From contig NZ_JAHBCL010000024.1 in assembly GCF_018390735.1 (NCBI RefSeq), positions 1 through 64,000 of the forward strand: a stretch of 64,000 nt of DNA, written 5' to 3'. Below, one piece after another: positions 17,769 to 25,702 of this stretch; position 1 is the first letter of the stretch; every line of letters begins with the position of its first letter. The notes below the pieces were generated by a model that saw only the letters and a list, made by a program, of their open reading frames with translations, ran no database searches and was not told the DNA's origin. Source of the stretch: Fusibacter paucivorans. Lineage in GTDB: Bacteria; Bacillota; Clostridia; Peptostreptococcales; Acidaminobacteraceae. The position numbers and the translations under genes are program-made.

Positions 17769-20594
17769 ATGCTTAAAAACCGAAAAATTGGGACGAAATT
17801 GTTGTTCGGCATCGGCTTAATGGTGGTTATCATTTCATTGGTAATTGGCTATACCATCTATAACTTGCAGCTGGAAAAGATGCAAGCAGATTTATTACAA
17901 GATAAATATGTTGAAAACTTGAAAATCGTGTTTGATTTTAAAGATCATGTATCTGATGTTATGTATAATATGCGCGCCTATGGATTGTCCGGCGAAATGA
18001 GTTATTATGATGAAGGCGTCTTAAATATGGAAGCGGCCGCCGATAACTTGGACGATTTAAAGCAGTTTGCTGCGCGGTTCCCGGAAGACACTGCATTGCA
18101 GGAAAGCTATAATAGTGCTGCGAAAGCACATGCAACATACTTTGAAGCAATTCATGGTACATATGATGCAATGATGGCGATGTCAGCAGGCGTTAAAGCG
18201 CTAGACGATATTACAGACCAATTTGTTGAAGAATCGACAAACTATTATGAAGATCAAGTGAAAAAACTGCGAGACCAAATTGAGAGCAATGACAGTGATG
18301 AACTTTTGCTCGACAGAGAGCAAAAGATCGTCAAGATGACGGACATTATCAATAGTGTCAATGATATCCGCGTCAATGCGCGCACGGCTATCGCAGCGAA
18401 TGATGCATCGGCACTGATTGCGGCATCAAAGCAGTTTGATTTTATTCACATCACACTGGATGAACTCTTTGCCGTGACAAAACAGCAATACAATATGGAT
18501 CAGCTTAATATTATTCATCAAAATGCTGAGGATTACGCTGATACACTGGTTGAGCTCGCCGGATTGTATACAGATTTGAGTGCACTTGGCGATGTTCGAA
18601 AACAGAGTGGCGATTCGCTTCAGGCAGTTGCCAATACGCTTTCGAGCACTAATATGAACAGCATTATGGTTGCCGCTGAAGAAACGGTTTCCGGTGTCAA
18701 CAATACGACTAATGTTTTGATTTACGGCTTTATTATTGCACTGCTTATTGGGATTGTCATCAATGCCTACATTGTGAGAGGACTGACGAAATCTATTAAA
18801 AAACTCACCGGTGCAGCGGAGACATTGGCAACCGGGGATATCGATGTGGTACTCGAATCGAAGGGCAAAGATGAAATTGGCATCATGACAGATGCATTTA
18901 ACAAGATGATTGACAGCATCAAACAGCAAGCAGATGTCGCTGCAAAAATTGCAGAAGGACATCGCAACATTGATGTTGTTGTTAAATCTGATAAAGATAT
19001 ACTGAATATGAAGTTGAAAGAAGCTGTTCAGAGTTTGAATCTCTTACTTCAAGAAACGGATAAACTGACAAAGGCGGTCATGCAGGGCGATTTATCAGAG
19101 CGCGGCAAAGAAGGCGTTTTAAATGGTGTCTGGAATGATCTGATCGTAGGTATTAATCGACTGATCGATGCATTTGTCAATCCAATTAACTTGACAAATG
19201 AATATGTTACAATGCTCGGGAATGGTGTTGTACCAGAAAAAATTGATGCAGAATACTATGGTGATTTCAATGAGATCAAAGTGAGTATCAACCGCTGTAT
19301 CGACGGTATTGACGGTTTGGTGGCAGATACCAACGAGCTCATTGACGCTGCACAGTCTGGCGATTTAGCCTATAGGGCCGATGCGAGCAAACATATGGGG
19401 CAATACGGCCGCATCATTAAAGGGATTAATGAAACCCTTGATGCAACGACAAAACCGGTTATGGAAGCTTCCGCAGTGCTGAAGGAAATGGCAGCCGGTA
19501 ATCTGAAAGTGAAGATGACAGGTGAATACAAAGGCGATCACAATGCCATCAAACAAGCCCTTAATCAAACGATTACCTCATTGGTTGGTTACATTGATGA
19601 AATTGCCATGGTGCTTGGGCGTATGAGTGAAGGTGATTTTACAGTGCGTGTAACGCGTAAATTTGAAGGGGATTTCATTGCGATCCAAGAAGCATTTGTC
19701 AACATTTTAGATTCGCTCAATAAAATTCTTGGCGACATCAATGTATCTGCTGAACAGGTCAGCTCAGGTGCAGGTCAAGTTAGCGCATCGTCTCAGGCGT
19801 TGTCTCAAGGTTCAACAGAACAAGCGAGCTCCATTGAAGAAATTACTTCTGCCATGACGCAAGTGGCAGAGCAAACGAAGGAAAATGCGCTTAATGCCAA
19901 TAAGGCAAATGCATTAACCGTTAAGGCAAAAGAGGGTGCTATTTCAGGCAACGAGCAAATGCAAGGCATGGTCGATGCAATGCGTGAAATTAACGAATCG
20001 TCGAAAAATATTTCGAAGATTATCAAGGTAATAGATGAAATTGCTTTCCAAACCAATATATTAGCACTTAATGCCGCAGTTGAAGCAGCGCGGGCCGGAG
20101 AGCATGGCAAAGGTTTTGCCGTCGTCGCCGAAGAAGTTCGAAACTTGGCTGCACGAAGTGCCAATGCAGCAAAAGAAACAACGGGATTAATTGAAAACTC
20201 TATCAACAAAGTTGAAAGCGGTACTGAAATAGCGAATGTGACGGCAAGTTCACTCAGTGAGATCGTCGAGGGCGTATCAGAAGTAGCCACGTTAGTATCA
20301 ACGATTTCCAATGCTTCCAATGAACAGGCGATTGCTATCTCACAAATCAATGAAGGCGTTAATCAAATTTCTGATGTTACGCAGAATAATACGGCAACGG
20401 CGGAAGAAACTGCGGCAGCCAGTGAAGAAATGTCAGCTCAGGCTGAACTATTGAAAGATATGATTTCTAAATTTGAGCTCACGACGAAAACCCGTCATGT
20501 CGTTCAGCCAAAAGCTGAAAAACGTGAAGAAAAAACGTCGGCAGAATCGCCAAAACACATTCAATTAGATGATACGGAATTTGGCAAGTATTAA
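17769..20594 (+). CDS. Methyl-accepting chemotaxis protein with repeated HAMP domains
   Basis: A 941-residue receptor. Membrane segment 1 at about 11-31 and segment 2 at about 316-336 flank a helical extracytoplasmic sensor domain of about 285 residues. A HAMP domain follows (about 337-390), then an extended region to about 650 with repeated HAMP-like units (recurring GDL/GNL plus NPI/KPV patterns), and a signalling domain with the hairpin FQTNILALNAAVEAARAGEH. Methylatable glutamine/glutamate-rich helices flank it. It is coupled to cheW and cheR. Poly-HAMP receptors are known but this unusually long cytoplasmic stack is worth noting. Confidence 0.92.
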   Translation: MLKNRKIGTKLLFGIGLMVVIISLVIGYTIYNLQLEKMQADLLQDKYVENLKIVFDFKDHVSDVMYNMRAYGLSGEMSYYDEGVLNMEAAADNLDDLKQFAARFPEDTALQESYNSAAKAHATYFEAIHGTYDAMMAMSAGVKALDDITDQFVEESTNYYEDQVKKLRDQIESNDSDELLLDREQKIVKMTDIINSVNDIRVNARTAIAANDASALIAASKQFDFIHITLDELFAVTKQQYNMDQLNIIHQNAEDYADTLVELAGLYTDLSALGDVRKQSGDSLQAVANTLSSTNMNSIMVAAEETVSGVNNTTNVLIYGFIIALLIGIVINAYIVRGLTKSIKKLTGAAETLATGDIDVVLESKGKDEIGIMTDAFNKMIDSIKQQADVAAKIAEGHRNIDVVVKSDKDILNMKLKEAVQSLNLLLQETDKLTKAVMQGDLSERGKEGVLNGVWNDLIVGINRLIDAFVNPINLTNEYVTMLGNGVVPEKIDAEYYGDFNEIKVSINRCIDGIDGLVADTNELIDAAQSGDLAYRADASKHMGQYGRIIKGINETLDATTKPVMEASAVLKEMAAGNLKVKMTGEYKGDHNAIKQALNQTITSLVGYIDEIAMVLGRMSEGDFTVRVTRKFEGDFIAIQEAFVNILDSLNKILGDINVSAEQVSSGAGQVSASSQALSQGSTEQASSIEEITSAMTQVAEQTKENALNANKANALTVKAKEGAISGNEQMQGMVDAMREINESSKNISKIIKVIDEIAFQTNILALNAAVEAARAGEHGKGFAVVAEEVRNLAARSANAAKETTGLIENSINKVESGTEIANVTASSLSEIVEGVSEVATLVSTISNASNEQAIAISQINEGVNQISDVTQNNTATAEETAAASEEMSAQAELLKDMISKFELTTKTRHVVQPKAEKREEKTSAESPKHIQLDDTEFGKY

Positions 20595-20609
20595 TGCAGC
20601 AGAGGGCTT

Positions 20610-21419
20610 ATGAAAATTACACATGAAGAGTTTAAATACGTACAGCAAATGGCATACAATCAATTTGGCATTTATTTAACGGACGCCAAGCGATCACTCA
20701 TTGAAAACCGCTTTACCAACATTGTTCAGGCAAAGGGTTATGAAAGTTTTATGCCGTACTTTGAGTCTTTGAAAAAGGATATGCACGGGTCGGAAATGAG
20801 TGAATTCATCAATCGCCTTACGACCAATCACACCTATTTTTTTAGAGAAGAAAAACATTTTGATTTTTTAAGAGAAACACTCCTGCCGGCATTGTTCCGG
20901 CAGGAGTCCCACAGTCGGGACCTTAGAATTTGGTCAGCGGGGTGTTCAAGCGGCGAAGAAGCCTTTACACTGGCGATGATTATTGACGATATGCTAGGTG
21001 ATAAAAAACACCTTTGGGATACGACGATACTGGCAACGGACATTTCGTCAAAAGTATTAGAAAAAGCCAACGCCGGTCTCTATCCAAAGGAATCATTAAA
21101 TAACATCAATCCGATTTATCGAAATCGATATTTTGAAATTATGGGAGACCTCTATCAACTCAAGCCAGCATTGCGCAAAGAAGTGGTCTTTCGAAAATTT
21201 AATTTAACGCATCCTTTTCAATTCAAGAAGACATTCCACATTATTTTTTGCCGAAACGTTCTTATCTATTTTGACAAAGCGTCGAAAGAAGCCGTTTTGA
21301 CAAAATTCTACAACAGCTTAAACCATGGTGGCTACTTGTTTATCGGGCATTCTGAGACGATTGAAAATGGCAGCATTGGCTTTAAGTTCGTTGGGCCATC
21401 CATTTACATGAAGGAGTAG
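20610..21419 (+). CDS. cheR: Chemotaxis protein methyltransferase CheR
   Basis: A 269-residue SAM-dependent methyltransferase that methylates receptor glutamates. The N-terminal helical CheR domain is followed by TNHTYFFREEKHF, the SAM-binding loop LRIWSAGCSSGEEAFTLAM, DIS and the FHIIFCRNVLIYFD motif. Starts 15 bases after the receptor gene. A 7-base palindromic stretch TGCCGG...CCGGCA inside the gene (about 20884-20900) is not considered functional. Confidence 0.94.
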   Translation: MKITHEEFKYVQQMAYNQFGIYLTDAKRSLIENRFTNIVQAKGYESFMPYFESLKKDMHGSEMSEFINRLTTNHTYFFREEKHFDFLRETLLPALFRQESHSRDLRIWSAGCSSGEEAFTLAMIIDDMLGDKKHLWDTTILATDISSKVLEKANAGLYPKESLNNINPIYRNRYFEIMGDLYQLKPALRKEVVFRKFNLTHPFQFKKTFHIIFCRNVLIYFDKASKEAVLTKFYNSLNHGGYLFIGHSETIENGSIGFKFVGPSIYMKE

Positions 21420-21423
21420 GACT

Positions 21424-22437
21424 ATGCCGAAGCGCAAAGTAAGGGTGTTAATCGTCGACGATTCGATGATGTTTAGAGAGACGCTCAAAAAAATGCTGAA
21501 CGAGGATGAGGGCGTTGAAATAGTTGATACTGCGGTTGATCCATATGATGCCAGAGACAAACTTTTAAAGCACGAACCAGATGTTATGGTATTAGACGTT
21601 CAGATGCCGCGTATGGACGGGATTGAATTTTTAAAACGATTGCTGCCGCAGTATCCAATTCCCGTAGTCGTTATGTCATCTCTTGACAATATGGTCTTTG
21701 ATGCCTTGCGATATGGTGCGGTCGAATTTGTTAATAAACCGAATAGTAATGTGACGATGGACGACATGGTGAAAGAGCTGGTGATTAAAATCAAAATCGC
21801 TTCAATTGCCAATGTCAGCAGTTTGAAGCGGATTAATCGAAAGGCTCAGACCAATGGTCGCGCATCTGGGACAAATGTTAAGATCATTGCCATTGGCGCC
21901 TCAACAGGTGGCACAGAGGCGCTTTACGAAGTACTGCAAAGACTTCCGGGTGATTTACCGCCAATTGTCGTGGTTCAGCACATGCCGGCGGTTTTTACAA
22001 AAATGTATGCACAGCGTCTGAATGGGCTCTGTAAGCCCGTTATCAAAGAAGCAGAGAATGCTGAAGAGCTTAAAGCGGGTGCAGTCTATATCGCACCTGG
22101 CGGTTTACAGATGAGTATCCAAAGACAACAAAATAAGTCGATGCTCAGGGTATTTAACGGGGATAAGCGCAATGGGCACTGCCCGTCATGCGATGTACTC
22201 TTCGACAGTGTTGCCGCACTCTACGGGAAAAGTGCTGTTGGCATTATATTAACCGGTATGGGACAGGACGGTGCATACGGGCTTCTTAACATGAAACAGC
22301 GCGGTGCCGTGACACTGGGACAAGATGAAAAATCATCCGTTGTCTATGGTATGCCAAAGGTTGCCTTTGAAATTGGTGCTGTTGACTATCAGCTGCCGGT
22401 ACAGGAAATTGGTCAAAAGCTATTACAATTGATATAG
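21424..22437 (+). CDS. cheB: Chemotaxis response regulator protein-glutamate methylesterase CheB
   Basis: A 337-residue protein with an N-terminal receiver domain (D12/D13, phosphoacceptor D58 in VMVLDVQMPRMDG, K at VNKP) and a C-terminal methylesterase domain with the catalytic serine in GASTGGTEAL, histidine in VQHMP and aspartate in TGMGQDGA. It removes or deamidates receptor methyl esters in response to CheA. It starts four bases after cheR and ends the chemotaxis operon; no terminator follows, and an extended -10 promoter overlaps its downstream edge. Confidence 0.95.
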   Translation: MPKRKVRVLIVDDSMMFRETLKKMLNEDEGVEIVDTAVDPYDARDKLLKHEPDVMVLDVQMPRMDGIEFLKRLLPQYPIPVVVMSSLDNMVFDALRYGAVEFVNKPNSNVTMDDMVKELVIKIKIASIANVSSLKRINRKAQTNGRASGTNVKIIAIGASTGGTEALYEVLQRLPGDLPPIVVVQHMPAVFTKMYAQRLNGLCKPVIKEAENAEELKAGAVYIAPGGLQMSIQRQQNKSMLRVFNGDKRNGHCPSCDVLFDSVAALYGKSAVGIILTGMGQDGAYGLLNMKQRGAVTLGQDEKSSVVYGMPKVAFEIGAVDYQLPVQEIGQKLLQLI

Positions 22438-22452
22438 CTTCCTTCGCGTTTG

Positions 22453-22461
22453 TGTTATAAT
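22453..22461 (+). promoter_or_regulatory. Extended -10 promoter of the aldolase-like gene
   Basis: TGTTATAAT at 22453-22461 is a perfect extended -10 element. A TTGATA at 22429-22434 is 21 bases away, too far for a standard -35. A start near 22468 leaves a short leader with GAGGGGG before ATG 22489. Confidence 0.6.
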
Positions 22462-22488
22462 GGTCATAATATAATGAGGGGGTATATT

Positions 22489-23142
22489 ATGTCTGTTAAA
22501 CATCAAATTGCACGCAAAGACATAACGGATGCGGGAATGACGATTTTGTCACTTGATTACGTCGTCGGCACTGGCAGCAATATTAGTGTGCGCATTCCGG
22601 GTGAGGAACTGATTGCCATTACGCCAACGGGTATTGCATTTGACAAGATGACACCGGAAATGGTGGCGATTATTGATATGGAAGGCAACCGGATCGACGG
22701 TGAGTTTGAACCTTCAAAAGCCTTGCAGATGCATTTGAGTATTTATAAAGAGCGAGATGATATCAATGCGATTATCCATACGCATCCTACGTACTGCACA
22801 GCTTTGGCACTAGCGAGAAAGCCAATTCCGGGTGCTTGGGAAGATATGATCGAGAGTGTCGGAGGCTGTGTGAATGTTTCAGATTACGTGTTGCCGAATT
22901 CAAATCAAATCGGTCCTGTTGTCTGTGCGGCACTTGCCGATAAACTGGCCGTATTACTCGCGAACAATGGTTTATTAACCGTTGGTGAAAACTTAAAACG
23001 CGCCATTACCGTTGCTGAGATTTGCGAAAAATCTGCACATTCTGTTTTACTGGCGCATATGGTCGGCGGCCCCGTTCCCCTACCAGAGCAGGATTGCCAA
23101 TTACTTAAGCAGTTTTATAATAAAAAAGTCTGCAAGCTTTAA
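22489..23142 (+). CDS. Class II aldolase/adducin-fold protein with altered active site
   Basis: A 217-residue member of the class II aldolase family (FucA/AraD/MtnB fold). The substrate loop GTGSNISVR, and the zinc pair HTHPTYC are present. Two usual catalytic features differ: the PSxE glutamate position reads PSKALQMH, with alanine where FucA-like enzymes have the catalytic Glu, and the third zinc histidine in the usual NHG motif reads LLANNGLLTVG, with asparagine. Zinc binding and aldolase activity may therefore be lost or changed. GAGGGGG lies six bases before ATG 22489. It has its own promoter and stands between the chemotaxis operon and an ABC exporter leader; no sugar kinase or isomerase is near. 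Confidence 0.85.
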   Translation: MSVKHQIARKDITDAGMTILSLDYVVGTGSNISVRIPGEELIAITPTGIAFDKMTPEMVAIIDMEGNRIDGEFEPSKALQMHLSIYKERDDINAIIHTHPTYCTALALARKPIPGAWEDMIESVGGCVNVSDYVLPNSNQIGPVVCAALADKLAVLLANNGLLTVGENLKRAITVAEICEKSAHSVLLAHMVGGPVPLPEQDCQLLKQFYNKKVCKL

Positions 23143-23195
23143 TGGACAAAAAGAATTTTAAAATGTTACAAGTCTGTTACAACCAAAAATAATGG

Positions 23196-23224
23196 TTGCG
23201 CACATTTGCAAAATCGGATAGAAT
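23196..23224 (+). promoter_or_regulatory. Promoter of the leader peptide and ABC exporter
   Basis: TTGCGC (23196-23201) and TAGAAT (23219-23224) are spaced by exactly 17 bases. It lies about 49 bases before the leader ORF start. Confidence 0.6.
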
Positions 23225-23272
23225 TTATGTGAACGTGAGATATCGCGTTACAAAACGAAGGAGGTTATAAAG

Positions 23273-23410
23273 ATGATTAAGTTAAACTTTGCTTTTACAC
23301 AATGTAATACATCTGTGGATCATGACATTTACGCAATCAGTGCGTCCAAAATGCGTCAACCACGCCAACTTAATCTTGGAACATTTATAACCTGCGGGTA
23401 TAGGCATTGA
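23273..23410 (+). CDS. 45-residue putative leader peptide upstream of the ABC exporter
   Basis: A short frame with AAGGAGG eight bases before ATG 23273 and a promoter at 23196-23224. The product begins MIKLNFAFTQCNTSVDHD and ends TFITCGYRH; it has no membrane segment or recognisable signal peptide and two cysteines. The stop codon is 16 bases before a strong intrinsic terminator. Bases 23311-23318 inside the frame can pair with 23429-23436, the 5' arm of that terminator, so an antiterminator is possible. The layout resembles the bmrB leader of the Bacillus bmrCD exporter, where drug-stalled ribosomes allow readthrough. Alternatively it encodes a small secreted or regulatory peptide. No family match is claimed. 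Confidence 0.6.
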   Translation: MIKLNFAFTQCNTSVDHDIYAISASKMRQPRQLNLGTFITCGYRH

Positions 23411-23426
23411 TTAACAACAAATGTTT

Positions 23427-23457
23427 AACCACAGGTTGATCACCTGTGGTTTTTTTA
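23427..23457 (+). terminator. Strong terminator after the leader ORF (candidate attenuator)
   Basis: AACCACAGGT (23427-23436), loop TGATC, ACCTGTGGTT (23442-23451), with T to 23457. The stem is a perfect 10 bp. Its 5' arm can instead pair with 23311-23318 in the leader ORF (eight pairs, one G-U). Confidence 0.9.
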
Positions 23458-23492
23458 TACCTTAAATTTGATGTCGACTCAAATCGGCATAG

Positions 23493-23523
23493 AGAGGCCA
23501 CGGGTGAAGGGGTCTCTTTTTTT
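23493..23523 (+). terminator. Second terminator in the ABC exporter leader
   Basis: AGAGGCC (23493-23499) pairs with GGTCTCT (23511-23517, one G-U), followed by T to 23523. Two terminators in tandem stand between the promoter and the exporter. The remaining 23524-23796 holds no supported gene; one frame there has several stops and may be decayed coding sequence. Confidence 0.75.
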
Positions 23524-23796
23524 ATGAAAACATAATGATTTGCACACAAAGCAATTGTGGATTGATCACCTTCAAAAGCTGGACGTGTTAGTCATAAACA
23601 AGATTTATTCAACGAAATTTAGCATTGAAAATGAACAATAGGCACTTGATGCGCTGGAGCAATACTTTTAAAACTGACGGTTAAAGCCATCAGTGACATT
23701 GAAGGATTACGGCTGCTTGAGTGAATTAAATCTATCGCCAACAGCATCAACAGCGGCTTGGAGTGCTAACGGGTAAATATACAGGAGGTGACAGGC

Positions 23797-25539
23797 TTGA
23801 AAAACATCATTAAATTCATGGATGGGTATAAATTCATGTTCATTACAGCAATTTTGGCCATTGTTATCGCAACACTTATGCAATTGGCAACACCGATTAT
23901 AATAAAATATGCCGTCGATACAGTTATTGGGCATGAAGATCCAGGCAATCTAGCATTTTTTCAGCAATGGTTTGGTGCAACGATAACAGGCGTCGTACTG
24001 GCATTTATCATAACGAACTTAATTCGCGGCATCTTTCTCTTTATAAAAGGTTATTTTTCAAATGTTGCCGCAGAGGCAATCGCAAAACGTATGCGAGATG
24101 CGCTTTATGAACACATTCAGTACATGCCGTTTTCATACCATACGGGGCGGGAAACCGGCGATCTCATACAGCGCTGTACTTCTGATGTAGAGACGGTTAG
24201 ACGTTTTTTAGGTGTACAGGTTGCCGATCTCGGCAGAATCGTTTTTATGGTGGTGCTCTCCGTTGCGGTTATGTTTTCGCTAAGCGCTAAACTAACCCTT
24301 TACGCAGTGGTTTTGGTACCGGTTCTCTTTCTGTTTTCATATATCTTTTTTATTAAAGTTCAGCAGAACTTTACGAAATCAGACGAAGCTGAAGGCAGAC
24401 TGACGACTGTCTTGCAGGAAAATCTGTCAGGGGTCCGCGTTGTACGCGCTTTTGGGCGGGAACGTTATGAAATTGATAAATTTGAAACGGTTAACAGTGA
24501 ATACCGCGATACGACTTTTAAACTCATCGAACTCTTGGGCGTCTTTTGGTCATCTTCAGAAATTATGGCATTGATCCAGAGCGGTATTGTCTTAATTGTC
24601 GGTTCACAAATGGTCATGAGAGATGAAGTGACACTCGGAACACTCATCGCATTTATTACCTACGAATCAATGCTGCTTTTACCGGTGAAACAATCTGGCA
24701 GGCTGCTCAGTGAATTGGGCAAAATGACGGTTGCGGCAAAGCGTATTGACGAAGTACTCAGTCAGCCGGTTGAGACTGAAGAAACAGATGCCTTAAAACC
24801 GGCTATAAAAGGTGGGATTCGTTTTGAAAATGTTTCATTTGCTTACGAAAACGGTAAAGATGTTCTCAAGGGCTTAAACTTTGAAGTCAAAGCGGGACAA
24901 ACGCTTGGCATTCTGGGCGCAACAGGATCTGGCAAGTCGACGTTGGTGCAGCTGCTGCAAAAACTTTATGATTACAGCGGCGAGATCTATATTGATGAGA
25001 CACCACTTTCGAGAATTGATAGACATTGGATTAGAAAACACATAGGCCTTATTATTCAAGAGCCGTACCTATATGCAAAAAATGTTAAAGAGAACATCGG
25101 TATCACCGATCCATCTTATTCATTTGACGCCATACGACATGCGGCAGAACGTGCGGCGATTCATGAGAGCATTGAGGGATTTAAAGATGGTTATGAAACC
25201 ATTATCGGCGAAAAGGGCGTTTCGCTTTCCGGAGGGCAAAAACAGCGTATTGCCATCTCCAGAACGATTATTGATGAAACGAAACCTATATTGGTCTTTG
25301 ACGATTCGCTCAGTGCGGTTGATACGGAAACGGATCAAAAAATTAGAGAAGCACTGGCTGCCAGAGAGTCAGAAGCAACGACAATCATGATCAGCCATCG
25401 TTTGACGACATTGGCAAAAGCCGATGTAATCATCGTGTTGGACGAAGGTGAAATTCTGCAAATGGGAACGCATGAGACTCTAATTGCGGAAGAGGGCATG
25501 TACAAGCATATTTGGGAACGTCAGCGTGCCATCGCATAG
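23797..25539 (+). CDS. Heterodimeric ABC exporter, subunit 1 (degenerate Walker B)
   Basis: A 580-residue half-transporter: six membrane segments (about 1-300) and a nucleotide-binding domain with Walker A GATGSGKST, signature LSGGQKQR, and Walker B ILVFDDSLSA. The residue after Walker B is Asp rather than the catalytic Glu, as in the degenerate subunit of TM287/288- or BmrC-type heterodimers. TTG 23797 is chosen because AGGAGGTGA lies at 23783-23791; the GTG at 23788 is inside that ribosome site. Its partner is encoded after a 163-base gap. It is probably a multidrug or lipid exporter controlled by the leader upstream. Confidence 0.9.
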   Translation: MKNIIKFMDGYKFMFITAILAIVIATLMQLATPIIIKYAVDTVIGHEDPGNLAFFQQWFGATITGVVLAFIITNLIRGIFLFIKGYFSNVAAEAIAKRMRDALYEHIQYMPFSYHTGRETGDLIQRCTSDVETVRRFLGVQVADLGRIVFMVVLSVAVMFSLSAKLTLYAVVLVPVLFLFSYIFFIKVQQNFTKSDEAEGRLTTVLQENLSGVRVVRAFGRERYEIDKFETVNSEYRDTTFKLIELLGVFWSSSEIMALIQSGIVLIVGSQMVMRDEVTLGTLIAFITYESMLLLPVKQSGRLLSELGKMTVAAKRIDEVLSQPVETEETDALKPAIKGGIRFENVSFAYENGKDVLKGLNFEVKAGQTLGILGATGSGKSTLVQLLQKLYDYSGEIYIDETPLSRIDRHWIRKHIGLIIQEPYLYAKNVKENIGITDPSYSFDAIRHAAERAAIHESIEGFKDGYETIIGEKGVSLSGGQKQRIAISRTIIDETKPILVFDDSLSAVDTETDQKIREALAARESEATTIMISHRLTTLAKADVIIVLDEGEILQMGTHETLIAEEGMYKHIWERQRAIA

Positions 25540-25555
25540 ATATAAGAGCACAACA

Positions 25556-25580
25556 GCAGCGTAGATCCGCTGCAGATTTT
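25556..25580 (+). terminator. Weak terminator between the two ABC subunits
   Basis: GCAGCG (25556-25561), loop TAGATC, CGCTGC (25568-25573), then AGATTTTT. The short stem and five T suggest partial termination or mRNA stabilisation. Confidence 0.45.
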
Positions 25581-25702
25581 TAAAAAGATAAAAAAGTTTC
25601 ATGAAAAGGCACAAAGTGATTTTTTAAGGCAAAGAGATTGCTTAAGAAGACTTTCGAGCTTAACACAGCAACTAAATTTGATTAAACAAGGAGGTGTTGA
25701 CC

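Noticed and set aside
18426-18962. 178-codon minus-strand frame within the chemoreceptor gene
   Set aside because: Shadow frame of a clear receptor; composition reflects reverse complement of coding repeats.
23161-23200. CAACCA/TGGTTG hairpin as terminator of the aldolase-like gene
   Set aside because: Six pairs and no T tract; it overlaps the -35 of the next promoter.
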